A stretch of DNA of 64,000 bases from Paenibacillus nasutitermitis (GCF_014641075.1 NZ_BMHP01000003.1:1054001-1118000), one strand, 5' to 3'; shown: positions 17,284-26,251, counted from the stretch's first letter. The notes: a model not told the origin generated them from the letters alone. Made by a program: numbers and translations.

Positions 17284-17302
17284 GACAATGATAATCACTT
17301 TC
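17284..17302. promoter_or_regulatory. Fur-box-like sequence upstream of AraC siderophore regulator
   Basis: GACAATGATAATCACTTTC matches the 19-base Fur consensus GATAATGATAATCATTATC at most positions. It lies about 60 bases before the start of the AraC/binding-protein fusion gene and fits iron-dependent repression. Confidence 0.7.
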
Positions 17303-17363
17303 ATTACAATGCAGATAGTTTATAAACCTTTCCGATCATTTTCTATAAGGATGTGCCCTGAAC

Positions 17364-18935
17364 ATGTCGATGCAGCCCGCGCAGGCAGCGATAACCTATT
17401 GCAGTACGGCGCGTCAAACGATAGCTGGAGGTCAACAATTCCATATAGAGGAGCAGGAGAACCCCTGTTTCGCAATTATCAGCCATCAACGGGCCGCAAT
17501 CACGCTCAGTTCTTCCCGGACAGGTCTGCACAGCTCAGGCAAGGCGCTCAGCGGTGAATGTTTTCTCATTCCCGCAGGCAGCTCCTGTATGCTGGTGAAT
17601 CTGGCCAAACAGGAGCTGCCGCTGACTCTGATCTATTTTAAGGCTGCCGATCATCCGGGTACGCCTTATTCAACCTCTGATATACCGTCAGAGGAATATT
17701 GGTATGCCCGTCAGGAGTTCTTGTCCTTCCGGATGCCGCAACTCAGAAGCTGGGCGGAAGATTTCCAAGCCGGGCTTCAATCGGATGGAAGCGACCCTTC
17801 CTTATTCTATCTGCAACAGTCGCATGTATACGCCATCGCATCGGGTCTTGTTCAGCATATTGGCAAGCCGGCCCAGCCTGAATCCCATCTGCTGAATTAT
17901 GTCGGATATGTACAGCAGTTCATGATGGAGCATTATTCTGTCCATGTGGATATCGAAGAACTTGCCCGCTCATCGGGTACCAGCGCAAGCCGTTTCTATC
18001 AGTCTTTCCGCTGGCAGACGGGGCTGAGTCCGCACAAATATATAACCAAAATCCGGCTGGATGCCGCGCTGCGCCTTCTGGCCCATACATCATCCTCCAT
18101 TGTCGGTATTGCTCATTCCGTCGGATATCCGGATGAATATTATTTCAGCCGTCTGTTCAAGAAACAAATGGGCCTCTCGCCGACTGAATATGCCAGCTGC
18201 GCCCGGAAAAGAATCGCCACGATGACCACAGTCTTCGACGGCGATCTTGCCGCTCTGGGCATTACGCCCTGCCTGAGCTTTCAACGCGGCTGGCAGGATA
18301 ACCCCGCACCAGTTCTGCGCGAGCTGGCCGCCAGCAAGCCGGAGCTGATCCTTACAGGCCCGGTGTCCCCGGAGCTTCATGGCGAACTGTCGCAGATCGC
18401 CCCGGTTGTGATGCTGCACTGGAAGAAATATTCGTGGAAAGAGCGGCTGCTGGATATCGGCGAGAGGCTTGGACTAACCTCTGTAGCCGAGCGCTGGCTC
18501 GCCGGCTATGATCTCAAGGTGGAGAATGCCCGGATCCATGTTAAGAATCACCTGGGCAACGAGCCTGTCCTTCTGGTCGAGGTCGGCCGGAATTGCTGCA
18601 GGGTCTACGGGATGAAATGGAAGAAGATGAAAGATGTATTCTATGACGATCTGCAGGTCAAGCCTCCTGCCACGATGGAGCAGACCAGTTTCATTGAAGT
18701 GGCTTCCGTTGCGGAAATCGAAGCGATGGATTGCGATAACGTCATGTTTCTGCTGCCACCTTCCGCCACGGCCACAACATGCAGGGAGCTTGAACGGCAA
18801 TGGCGCGGCGCGGAGCCGCGAAGCATCAGGAAACGCTGTTATTTCATTAAGCATGACAGCGAACAGCATTACAATGCTTCGGTGCATGAGAGCCTGGTGG
18901 ACCACACCGTACATCATATGCTTGCAGGCAGATAG
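17364..18935 (+). CDS. AraC-family regulator fused to siderophore-binding-protein-like domain (Btr-like)
   Basis: The 523-residue protein joins an N-terminal cupin-like region, an AraC double HTH (SSGTSASRFYQSFRWQTG and VGYPDEYYFSRLFKKQMG, about residues 205-280) and a C-terminal periplasmic-binding-protein domain of the iron-siderophore class (TVFDGDLAALGITP, AASKPELILTG). This is the architecture of Bacillus Btr, which binds the ferric siderophore in the cytoplasm and activates the importer. The gene lies directly upstream of yclNOPQ and behind a Fur-like box. AAGGA precedes the ATG at a long spacing; a second ATG two codons later is the alternative. It probably activates the importer genes when the siderophore is present. 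Confidence 0.9.
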   Translation: MSMQPAQAAITYCSTARQTIAGGQQFHIEEQENPCFAIISHQRAAITLSSSRTGLHSSGKALSGECFLIPAGSSCMLVNLAKQELPLTLIYFKAADHPGTPYSTSDIPSEEYWYARQEFLSFRMPQLRSWAEDFQAGLQSDGSDPSLFYLQQSHVYAIASGLVQHIGKPAQPESHLLNYVGYVQQFMMEHYSVHVDIEELARSSGTSASRFYQSFRWQTGLSPHKYITKIRLDAALRLLAHTSSSIVGIAHSVGYPDEYYFSRLFKKQMGLSPTEYASCARKRIATMTTVFDGDLAALGITPCLSFQRGWQDNPAPVLRELAASKPELILTGPVSPELHGELSQIAPVVMLHWKKYSWKERLLDIGERLGLTSVAERWLAGYDLKVENARIHVKNHLGNEPVLLVEVGRNCCRVYGMKWKKMKDVFYDDLQVKPPATMEQTSFIEVASVAEIEAMDCDNVMFLLPPSATATTCRELERQWRGAEPRSIRKRCYFIKHDSEQHYNASVHESLVDHTVHHMLAGR

Positions 18936-19035
18936 GCTTTTCACTTCAGCCATGGAGGCATAAAAGCAGAAAAATCCATCTTTCCCGCAGAAAAGTCCAT
19001 TCTCGCGGACGTGGGTTTTCTGTATCATTCTCATT

Positions 19036-19054
19036 GAGAATGATAATTATTATT
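19036..19054. promoter_or_regulatory. Fur-box-like sequence upstream of yclN
   Basis: GAGAATGATAATTATTATT matches the Fur consensus at most positions and is followed by further TTATT repeats. It lies about 55 bases before yclN and indicates iron repression of the importer operon. Confidence 0.75.
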
Positions 19055-19108
19055 ATTTATGGTCACCTGCGCTTAAGCTGCGCCACGGTGTCAAGGAAAA
19101 GGAAGCCG

Positions 19109-20062
19109 ATGAACAAACTAACCCTTTGGACCGCCCTGGTGATTCTCTCCTTCGCCTCTTTATTCATAGGCGTCAAGGATATCTCTCCCCTTGACCTGTT
19201 CCAGTTAAGCGAGGATCAGGCGCAAATTTTCTGGATCAGCCGGGTACCGCGGCTTGTAAGCATTATTATTGCCGGTGTGAGCATGAGTGTCGTCGGCTTG
19301 ATTATGCAGCAGCTCAGCCGCAATAAATTCGTCTCGCCGACTACGGCGGGAACCGATGATTCCGCCAGACTGGGCATCCTTGTATCCCTTATGGTATTCG
19401 GAACGGCCGGTACGATGACCAAGATGCTGGTGGCCTTTGCTTTTGCCCTGGCCGGGACATTCGTATTCATGAAAATTCTCGACAAGGTCAAATACAGGGA
19501 TGTGATCTTCATCCCATTGGTAGGACTGATGTTCGGCAATATTATCAGTTCGACAACGACTTTTTTTGCCTATAAGAATAATCTGATCCAAAATATATCC
19601 GCCTGGCTGCAGGGCGATTTCTCCACCATTATCAGCGGCAGGTACGAAATGCTGTATATCAGCGTACCGCTTGTGGCGATTGCCTATCTCTATGCGGATA
19701 AATTCACGATAGCGGGAATGGGTGAGGAATTCTCTACGAATCTGGGCTTGAACCATAAGCAGGTCGTTAACATCGGGCTGGTCATTGTGGCGCTTGTATC
19801 AGCCGTTGTCATTCTGACCGTGGGCACCATTCCGTTCCTCGGGCTCATTATCCCGAATATCGTGACCCTCTATCAGGGCGACAATCTGCGCAAAAGCCTG
19901 TCGCATACCGCACTGCTCGGCGCTGTTTTTATTCTGCTGTGCGATATTCTCGGCCGCGTCCTGATTTATCCCTATGAAATTCCGATCGGCCTCACGGTTG
20001 GCGTCATCGGAAGCGGTATTTTTCTTTATTTGCTGATGAGGAGAAAGGCATATGACGTATAG
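19109..20062 (+). CDS. yclN: Petrobactin ABC importer permease YclN
   Basis: The 317-residue FecCD-type permease is very similar by eye to Bacillus subtilis YclN, including the SPLDLF start region, IMQQLSRNKFVSPTTAGT, IQNISAWLQGDFS and PFLGLIIPNIV. Eight to ten membrane helices are expected. The ATG at 19109 has AAGGAAAAGGA upstream; an in-frame ATG at 19034 lies in the Fur-box region and is not the start. YclN forms a heterodimer with YclO to import petrobactin-type catecholate iron complexes. The stop overlaps yclO by 11 bases. Confidence 0.9.
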   Translation: MNKLTLWTALVILSFASLFIGVKDISPLDLFQLSEDQAQIFWISRVPRLVSIIIAGVSMSVVGLIMQQLSRNKFVSPTTAGTDDSARLGILVSLMVFGTAGTMTKMLVAFAFALAGTFVFMKILDKVKYRDVIFIPLVGLMFGNIISSTTTFFAYKNNLIQNISAWLQGDFSTIISGRYEMLYISVPLVAIAYLYADKFTIAGMGEEFSTNLGLNHKQVVNIGLVIVALVSAVVILTVGTIPFLGLIIPNIVTLYQGDNLRKSLSHTALLGAVFILLCDILGRVLIYPYEIPIGLTVGVIGSGIFLYLLMRRKAYDV

Positions 20063-20999
20063 ATTCAAACTCGCTTCGCTGGGCGTTATCTCTTTGCTGG
20101 TCATAACCATTTTCGTCACGATTAATGTCGGCGGCCACTGGGATTATGTGCTCCCCAAACGGCTGATCAAGATCGCCGCCATTGTGCTGACGGGCATCTC
20201 CATCGCCTTCGCAACGATGGTGTTCCAGACCATAACTAACAACCGCATCCTGACGCCAAGCATTATTGGACTTGATGCCCTCTATATGTTCATTCAGACG
20301 CTGGTTGTTTATGTTTTCGGCTCTATGAGCCTGCCCATCGTGAACAAAAACTTCAATTTTCTGCTGTCGATTACGCTGATGATGCTGTTCGTCAGCATAC
20401 TCTTCCGCTTCCTGTTCCGCCGGGAAGGGCGCAATGTTTATTTCCTGCTGCTGGTCGGCATCGTCTTCGGCACCTTGTTCGGGAGCATGTCTACCTTCAT
20501 GCAGGTGCTGATCGACCCTAATGAATTTCAGATCGTTCAGGACCGGATGTTCGCCAGCTTCAACAATGTGAACACCGATGTGCTGACGGTCGCATTTATC
20601 GCCGTGCTGCTGGTAGGCGCATACTGTATCCGCTACTACAAATATTTCGATGTGATGTCGCTCGGCCGGGACCATGCGCTGAATCTGGGGGTCCCTTATG
20701 ATTCCGTCGTGAAGCGGCTGCTTATCGTCGTCGCCATTCTGATCTCCATCTCGACGGCTTTGGTAGGGCCTATTACGTTCCTTGGGCTGCTGGTCGCCAA
20801 TCTGGCGCATGAGTTCCTCCGCACCTACCGCCACAAATGGCTGATCAGCGGCTCCATGCTCATCAGCATCATCGCGCTGGTCGGCGGCCAACTGATTGTC
20901 GAGCGCGTCTTCACCTTCTCTACGACGCTGAGCGTCATTATTAATTTCATCGGCGGCGTTTATTTTCTTTATCTGCTGTTAAGGGAGAACAAGTCATGA
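20052..20999 (+). CDS. yclO: Petrobactin ABC importer permease YclO
   Basis: The 315-residue FecCD permease partner of YclN has the family landmarks IAFATMVFQTITNNRILTPS, IIGLDALYMFIQTL and LVGPITFLGLLVANLAHE. The ATG follows AGGAGAAAGG inside the end of yclN, so translation is coupled. The stop overlaps the start of yclP by four bases (ATGA). Gene order N-O-P-Q and the similarity to YclO together support the name. Confidence 0.9.
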   Translation: MTYRFKLASLGVISLLVITIFVTINVGGHWDYVLPKRLIKIAAIVLTGISIAFATMVFQTITNNRILTPSIIGLDALYMFIQTLVVYVFGSMSLPIVNKNFNFLLSITLMMLFVSILFRFLFRREGRNVYFLLLVGIVFGTLFGSMSTFMQVLIDPNEFQIVQDRMFASFNNVNTDVLTVAFIAVLLVGAYCIRYYKYFDVMSLGRDHALNLGVPYDSVVKRLLIVVAILISISTALVGPITFLGLLVANLAHEFLRTYRHKWLISGSMLISIIALVGGQLIVERVFTFSTTLSVIINFIGGVYFLYLLLRENKS

Positions 21000-21754
21000 T
21001 TGAAGTTAAGCATGTTACCAAGACCTATAGCGGAAAAGCGGTCATCGAGGATGTATCGCTGAGCATCGCCAAAGGGCGCATCACCTCCTTCATCGGTCCA
21101 AACGGTGCAGGAAAAAGCACCTTGCTGTCCGTCATCAGCCGTTTGCTTAAGCAGGATCGCGGAGAGGTATTCATCGAGAATCAAGAGATTTCCCGGCATA
21201 AAAGCAATGAGCTGGCGAAAAAAATATCCATTCTCAAGCAGTCCAACCACATTAATGTCCGCTTAACCGTCCGCGAGCTTGTCAGCTTCGGCCGCTTCCC
21301 CTACTCACAGGGAAGATTGTCCAAGGAAGACTGGCAGCATGTGGAGGAAGCGATTCACTATATGGATCTGGAGGACATGCAGCATAAATACCTCGACCAG
21401 CTTAGCGGCGGCCAGAACCAGCGGGCCTTTATCGCCATGGTGATCGCCCAGAATACCGAATATATTCTGCTTGACGAGCCGCTGAACAATCTGGATATGA
21501 AACATTCCGTTCAGATTATGAAGGTGCTGCGCAGACTGGTAGATGAGCGTGGCAAAACGATCATCCTCGTCATTCATGACATTAATTTTGCCTCCTGCTA
21601 TTCGGACCACATCGTGGCGCTCAAGAACGGGCGCGTGGTCAGGGAAGGTCCGACCGAGCTGATCATCGACACCGACGTGCTCCGCGACATTTATGATATG
21701 GACATTCCTGTCCAGCAGGTCGGCGGGAACAAGATCTGCGTCTATTTTGCCTGA
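20996..21754 (+). CDS. yclP: Petrobactin ABC importer ATPase YclP
   Basis: The 252-residue ATPase has Walker A GPNGAGKST, the Q-loop in LKQSNHINVRLT, signature LSGGQNQR, Walker B YILLDEPLNNLD and the switch His in VIHDINFA. It resembles YclP across its length (SFGRFPYSQGRL, IYDMDIPVQ). It energises the YclN/YclO channel from the cytoplasmic side. The ATGA overlap with yclO shows tight coupling. A 105-base gap leads to the binding-protein gene. Confidence 0.92.
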   Translation: MIEVKHVTKTYSGKAVIEDVSLSIAKGRITSFIGPNGAGKSTLLSVISRLLKQDRGEVFIENQEISRHKSNELAKKISILKQSNHINVRLTVRELVSFGRFPYSQGRLSKEDWQHVEEAIHYMDLEDMQHKYLDQLSGGQNQRAFIAMVIAQNTEYILLDEPLNNLDMKHSVQIMKVLRRLVDERGKTIILVIHDINFASCYSDHIVALKNGRVVREGPTELIIDTDVLRDIYDMDIPVQQVGGNKICVYFA

Positions 21755-21859
21755 AGCTTTCCATTAGCAGTGTATTCGGGATAAGGGGGGAATCAGGGAA
21801 ATACTTGGCACAACATGACAAGCAACCGATTGTACAAATAAAGGGTAGAGGTGATTGTT

Positions 21860-22882
21860 TTGAAGAAGGCAAGTCTATTCATTCTGGTATTCATGATGGC
21901 AATTGTGATGGCGGCATGCGGTTCAACAAACAAGGAAGGCAACACGAATACATCATCAGGAGCAGGCGGCGCTGTCAATACTTCAGCGGATACCGGGGCG
22001 GAAGGCAATGGCGGCGGGAACGCAGAACCGGCTCCCACAGAAGAAATGGAGCTGACGATTGAGCATAAGCTGGGCTCGACCGTTGTGAAGAAAAATCCGC
22101 AGAAGGTCGTCGTGTTCGACTTCGGCGTGCTGGATACGCTGGATAAGCTGGGCGTTGAAGTTGCCGGCCTTCCACAGGCTAACATCCCTTCGTATTTGTC
22201 CAAGTATGAGGATTCCAAATATGCGAATGCAGGCGGCTTGAAAGAGCCTGATTTCGAGAAAATCAATGCGATCGGTCCCGATCTGATTATTATCTCCGGC
22301 AGGCAGTCCGATGCTTACGATGAACTGAGCAAAATCGGCCCAACCATTTTTCTTGGTGTAGATACGGCCAAATATATGGATTCGTACAAGCAGAATGCAG
22401 AAACGATTGGCCGGATTTTCGGCAAAGAAACACAAGTGCAGGACGAGCTGGCCAAGGTTGAAGCATCGATTGCCGCGCTTCATGAGAAAGTCACGGCAAA
22501 CGGTAAAAAAGCGCTTGTAATTTTGGCCAACGAAGGCGCAATCAGCGCGTATGGACAAGGCTCGCGTTTCGGCATTATTCATGATGTGTTCGGGTTTACG
22601 CCTGTTGACCCCAATATCGAAGTTTCTACTCACGGGCAAACCATTTCCTATGAATATATTGCCGAGAAAAATCCGGATTACCTGTATGTCGTTGACCGCG
22701 GTACGGTGGTAGATGGCCAATCAACTTCCAAATCATCGCTTGAGAATGATCTGGTCAAGAAAACAAACGCCTACAAGAACGGGAACATTGTTTACCTGAA
22801 CGCTGATTTCTGGTACCTCTCCGGCGGCGGGCTGATCTCGGTCGAAGAAATGGTGAAGGAAGTAGACGCAAGCCTGAAGTAA
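21860..22882 (+). CDS. yclQ: Petrobactin-binding lipoprotein YclQ
   Basis: The 340-residue protein has a lipoprotein signal ending MAACGS, a Gly/Ser/Thr/Asn-rich linker and a class III iron-siderophore-binding fold with DFGVLDTLDKLGV, IGPDLIIISGRQ and the late Glu in SVEEMVKEVDASLK. This is the layout of YclQ. The start is a TTG at 21860 with AGAGGTG at a spacing of 6; an in-frame GTG at 21851 would lack a site. The cysteine would be lipidated on the outer membrane face. It captures the ferric siderophore and hands it to YclNO. Confidence 0.88.
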   Translation: MKKASLFILVFMMAIVMAACGSTNKEGNTNTSSGAGGAVNTSADTGAEGNGGGNAEPAPTEEMELTIEHKLGSTVVKKNPQKVVVFDFGVLDTLDKLGVEVAGLPQANIPSYLSKYEDSKYANAGGLKEPDFEKINAIGPDLIIISGRQSDAYDELSKIGPTIFLGVDTAKYMDSYKQNAETIGRIFGKETQVQDELAKVEASIAALHEKVTANGKKALVILANEGAISAYGQGSRFGIIHDVFGFTPVDPNIEVSTHGQTISYEYIAEKNPDYLYVVDRGTVVDGQSTSKSSLENDLVKKTNAYKNGNIVYLNADFWYLSGGGLISVEEMVKEVDASLK

Positions 22883-22900
22883 TGAGGAGTGAAGGATGCC

Positions 22901-23467
22901 ATGGAACTGGCCAAATTGCTTAAGGAAAGACGCTCCGTGCATGTATTTGAAGACCGCGAGGTGCCGCTGGAGACGGTGCAGGAGCTGCTGGAAACGGCAG
23001 TCTGGGTGCCCAATCACCGGATGACGCAGCCCTGGCGCTTCGTGATCATCTACGGCGATGGCCGTAAACGCCTTGGCGCATTGAATCCGCGCGGTAAAGG
23101 CGGCTTCGAGAAGGATCCCGCTAAAGTGGCGGAGATGGCCCAGAAATTCCATAACAAGATGATGGGCGTACCGATGTATGTCGTGGTATTGATGAAAGAG
23201 CACCCCGTCCTTGGCGTGCGTGAAGAAGATTATGCCTCCACCAGCTGCATCATTCATAATCTGAGCCTGCTGCTGTGGGAGCAGGGGATTGGCATGGTAT
23301 GGGAAAGCTATGGCTTTATGCATGACACCGGCTACCGGGAAGCTGTCGGAGCTTGTCCGGGCGAGAAGGTTGTGGGCAGTCTGCATCTGGGATATCCGGA
23401 GCGCGTTCCTGCGGCGCAGGCCCGTATTCCCGCTTCGCAGCTGACGACGGTGATCAGCGAAACCTGA
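22901..23467 (+). CDS. Nitroreductase-family flavoprotein
   Basis: The 188-residue protein shows the nitroreductase start RRSVHVFEDREVP with Arg contacts for FMN, then WVPNHRMTQPWRFV and the late GSLHLGYPERVP. The ATG at 22901 has AAGGA and GAGGAG upstream; a GTG four codons earlier is less likely. It follows yclQ by 18 bases and ends before a strong terminator, so it is the last gene of the iron operon. Reduction of a ferric siderophore or of a quinone is possible, but this is only suggested by its place. Confidence 0.85.
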   Translation: MELAKLLKERRSVHVFEDREVPLETVQELLETAVWVPNHRMTQPWRFVIIYGDGRKRLGALNPRGKGGFEKDPAKVAEMAQKFHNKMMGVPMYVVVLMKEHPVLGVREEDYASTSCIIHNLSLLLWEQGIGMVWESYGFMHDTGYREAVGACPGEKVVGSLHLGYPERVPAAQARIPASQLTTVISET

Positions 23468-23582
23468 CCTGGCCGGCTTACCGGGCAAACCATGATCCGT
23501 CTTCGTAGAGGCCGATGATACAAAAAGAATGAATTGCGGCCTCCCTTGCGGCGGGGGGTCATTTCATCCCCTGGACGTGTTC

Positions 23583-23634
23583 AACACAAAAAACCAATCC
23601 CTCCTGCCTGATGGCGGGGATTGGTTTTTGTGTT
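23583..23634. terminator. Strong bidirectional terminator behind the iron operon
   Basis: AACACAAAAAACCAATCCC pairs with GGGATTGGTTTTTGTGTT around a short GC-containing loop. A and T runs are inside the stem, so it can end transcription in both directions. Confidence 0.88.
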
Positions 23635-23643
23635 GTTGGCCAT

Positions 23644-23775
23644 GCTGATGCCCTCTGTGTCAGGGCTAGCCGTATTTTGTTGTTGCCCTGCCGATGCCCC
23701 CTGTGCCAGGGCCGGCCGTATTTTGTTGTTGCCCTGCCGATGCCCCCTCTGTCAGGGGGCTGGCCGCGTTTCCTC
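23644..23775. repeat. Three tandem copies of a 46-base repeat
   Basis: Copies start at 23644, 23690 and 23736. Each begins GCYGATGCCC, contains CTGTGYCAGGG and a GGCCG/AGCCG element, and ends ATTTTGTTGTTGCCCT. Copies 1 and 2 differ at a few positions; copy 3 diverges after 28 bases. The segment lies between the iron-operon terminator and the aldo/keto reductase, encodes nothing recognisable, and forms short GC hairpins. Confidence 0.85.
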
Positions 23776-23786
23776 CGCCGCTTTGA

Positions 23787-24689
23787 TCAAAGCGGTTTCC
23801 GGCCTGCCTGATCGAGGCGTCTCTTCGCTTCCTCGTACACATCCGGAGCAAGCGCGCCTTTGCCGGCAAAACGTAAATTCTCATTCAGATGCTCAGGGTT
23901 CTTCGTCCCTACGATCGTTGTTGACAGCTGCGGGTGGGATAAGGTGAAGCGCAGCAGGAAACCGGTCCGGCTCTCTCCCTCTTCCAGCAGCTCGTCCAGC
24001 TTGGCCGCTTCCCATACGGACCAACGGTCCTCCGCTCCGCGCCCGGCTCCCGGCTCGCCTTGTCCAACTCCGCCGCGGATGATGATTCCCGCCCCGCCTT
24101 TACCCGCCTTGGCGATCAGATTCTCATGCTCCCGCTCCAGGGCGGAATAAGGAATCTGGAAGGTGTCGAACGCACCTGTATCCATGTAAGCCGGAAGATG
24201 AGGCAAATACGACGAGATTCCGATCCAGCGGACTTTGCCCGAAGCCTGAATCTCCCTCAGCACGTCAATCAGCCCGCCTTCCTCCGTCTGCTCGACCGTC
24301 GGTCCATGGAGCTGGAGCAGATCGACATAGTCCGTTTTCATCCGACGCAGGCTCGTATCGATATTATGTAGAAGGTTGTCGCGCGTCCATACATGGGGCG
24401 TATCATCGTGATCGCCCTTGTCGACCAGCGTGCACCCGCACTTGGTCGCCAAAAAATATTCATTCCTGCGATGGCTGATATACTTTCCGATCAGCTCTTC
24501 GCTTCTGCCATAGTCGTATGCGGTATCGATGAAGTTGATGCCTGCGTCCAGAACAGCATTCAGAATACGCTCCGAATCCTCATCGGCGACAGGCCGGCCG
24601 TTCCATACCCGGGGACCGCGAATCTCCATCGCTCCGAAGCCCAGCTTCGTCACCTGAAGGCCAGTGCGGCCCAGCAATGCCTTTTCCAT
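23787..24689 (-). CDS. Aldo/keto reductase
   Basis: The 300-residue protein has the aldo/keto reductase barrel signatures: LGRTGLQVTKLGFGAMEI, the catalytic Asp and Tyr in NFIDTAYDYGRSEELIG, the Lys in TKCGC, and DLLQLHGPT. The cofactor-binding end reads STTIVGTKNPEHLNENL. The ATG at 24689 is preceded by AAAGGAGG; earlier in-frame starts lie before this site. It is a single gene. An NADPH-dependent reduction of a carbonyl is expected, but the substrate cannot be named. Confidence 0.93.
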   Translation of the reverse strand: MEKALLGRTGLQVTKLGFGAMEIRGPRVWNGRPVADEDSERILNAVLDAGINFIDTAYDYGRSEELIGKYISHRRNEYFLATKCGCTLVDKGDHDDTPHVWTRDNLLHNIDTSLRRMKTDYVDLLQLHGPTVEQTEEGGLIDVLREIQASGKVRWIGISSYLPHLPAYMDTGAFDTFQIPYSALEREHENLIAKAGKGGAGIIIRGGVGQGEPGAGRGAEDRWSVWEAAKLDELLEEGESRTGFLLRFTLSHPQLSTTIVGTKNPEHLNENLRFAGKGALAPDVYEEAKRRLDQAGRKPL

Positions 24690-24788
24690 TTTCAGTATTC
24701 CTCCTTTAATTCGGATCCATGAATACCCTTCCATTATACGCTTCGTCGGCAGCCATGAACAATCCAGTCCCGGACATTAGGAGAAAGA

Positions 24789-24814
24789 GCCCCTTTCTCC
24801 AGAGAAAAAGGGGC
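24789..24814 (-). terminator. Terminator behind the DUF1861 gene
   Basis: On the minus strand GCCCCTTT and AAAGGGGC form a stem followed by TCTTTCT. It ends the DUF1861 transcript before the aldo/keto reductase promoter. Confidence 0.75.
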
Positions 24815-24838
24815 GTGCCCAAACGATCTTGTATTCCC

Positions 24839-25789
24839 TTAAAGCTGCTCATATTCCAGGAAAGGATCAGGAATATCTGCCCTGTACGCGGCGGAGTCGC
24901 CGGCGCCCACATACAGATCCGCCCGTCCGCCGCTCTTGCGCACCAGACCGCCGCTGAAGATCACATCCACCAGATCGGGACGCTTGGCCGGTCCTTGCGG
25001 GAAGCTTTCGCGCCGGGCGATTATTTTCATTGGCGTCTTCTCCAGTGTATCCGGGTTGATCGCAAAGGTCATCGCATAATAATGACGGCTGCCGTCCAGT
25101 TCGTCGAAGGAGGCGACATGTCCCAACACACCGACGAGGCCGTTCGCCAGCAGATGCGCCTCATTGGCTCCGCCCCACTGGGTAGCGGTGAACTGATCCT
25201 TGAATACAGGCGCTTCGCCGATCAGATAAGCGGTTACATCTTCAAGCCGGTCGACCTTGAAGAATCCGATCTGCCCTCTTCCGCCCACATAGCCTTGCGG
25301 ACGTGTTAATACGCCGATTTCTCCGCTGGCAAGCTCAATCAGCCGGATATCCTTCATATTATACGGTCCGCTCAGAAAATGCCGCAGCCCGGCGATATCC
25401 GCCCCGCGGTAAAACTCCGTCACCCAGGCCACAATCCGGTGCGGATGCAGCGGATCGGCAATCACCCGCACCCCGCCGAAGATCAATTCGCCTTTAATGC
25501 GCGTAATGAAAGGATCCTGCAGCTCATAGACCGGATAATCCGGGTGAGGCCTCCACACCTCGCCTTCCTGGCGAAAGAAAACCGCCTCTGAAAATTCCGT
25601 GCTGCGTCCTTCTGCGCGTCCGGCGATCACCAGGCTGCCCCGGTCGGCAAAAGCAGCCGATATGTTGTACACATCCCGGCTGTCTACCCCTTCGAAAATA
25701 ATCCGTTCCCCGCCTGTTACAGGCTCATTCTTCTCAAATTCCCGCAGCATATCTGCGCAGGTCTGAACCAAGGTCGTTTGCAGCAGCAT
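24839..25789 (-). CDS. DUF1861-family protein, predicted beta-propeller related to mannoside phosphorylases
   Basis: The 316-residue protein resembles the DUF1861 family from memory, with VDSRDVYNISAAF, YELQDPFITRI, LSGPYNMKDIRLIEL, WGGANEAHLL and DVIFSGGL. Repeated strand motifs ending in Asp/Glu fit a five-bladed propeller as in GH130 enzymes. Eukaryotic relatives in Leishmania make and break beta-1,2-mannan, so action on a mannoside is a reasonable guess. The ATG has GGAGGG upstream. It follows the orphan 144-residue gene by 27 bases, so the two are co-transcribed. No signal peptide is visible, so a cytoplasmic role is expected. Confidence 0.75.
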   Translation of the reverse strand: MLLQTTLVQTCADMLREFEKNEPVTGGERIIFEGVDSRDVYNISAAFADRGSLVIAGRAEGRSTEFSEAVFFRQEGEVWRPHPDYPVYELQDPFITRIKGELIFGGVRVIADPLHPHRIVAWVTEFYRGADIAGLRHFLSGPYNMKDIRLIELASGEIGVLTRPQGYVGGRGQIGFFKVDRLEDVTAYLIGEAPVFKDQFTATQWGGANEAHLLANGLVGVLGHVASFDELDGSRHYYAMTFAINPDTLEKTPMKIIARRESFPQGPAKRPDLVDVIFSGGLVRKSGGRADLYVGAGDSAAYRADIPDPFLEYEQL

Positions 25790-25816
25790 ATACAGTCCCT
25801 CCGTAACGGTTTGCCA

Positions 25817-26251
25817 TTAAACCGTGATGTTATAATCGATGATGATGCCATTAACGAACCGTTGTCTGCCTTCTTCAATCACGTCCTCGTCTGCCGGTAC
25901 GACAATCGCAAGGATTACGGCTGTAGCCGGAAGCGCAAGCTCCACCGGCCCGGTCATACGTTCTGTCAGAAAAGTATGCGATACTGCATCATATACGCGA
26001 ATAGGCTCCGTCGTTCCGGTCTCCATCCGGCATTTGAGCTTCTGCTGGTGCGGATTGTAACACAGATATGCCGGAAACGCTCCCTCGCGATCATAGTCGG
26101 TGCCCTGACAATCCAGGCGCAGAATGCCTTCCGCCTCCGCAGCGCCAATGACAATATGACGATAAGCCATCAGCATTCCGACCCAATCACGGCTGTCGCG
26201 CATCTTATTGGGCCCCGGGATATCAGCCGTTTGCTGAACCTTCCGAATCAT
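25817..26251 (-). CDS. Hypothetical protein linked to the DUF1861 gene
   Basis: I do not recognise this 144-residue protein. It has no signal peptide or membrane helix and looks mainly beta: EGILRLDCQGTDYDREG, RMETGTTEPIRVYD, GPVELALPATAVILAIVV. The ATG at 26251 has AAAAGGAG upstream at a spacing of about 9. It starts downstream of the terminator of the binding-protein gene and is followed closely by the DUF1861 gene. The beta-sandwich look suggests a C-terminal-type accessory domain that stands alone here. Confidence 0.6.
   Translation of the reverse strand: MIRKVQQTADIPGPNKMRDSRDWVGMLMAYRHIVIGAAEAEGILRLDCQGTDYDREGAFPAYLCYNPHQQKLKCRMETGTTEPIRVYDAVSHTFLTERMTGPVELALPATAVILAIVVPADEDVIEEGRQRFVNGIIIDYNITV

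Noticed and set aside
20004..20891. 295-codon open frame on the minus strand, rich in D, Q, H and E
   Set aside because: It lies fully antisense to yclO, which is clearly a real permease; the composition is what the reverse of membrane-protein codons gives, and there is no ribosome binding site.
23644..23775. Possible CRISPR array
   Set aside because: The whole 46-base unit is repeated, with no unique spacers and no cas genes near; it is a simple tandem repeat.
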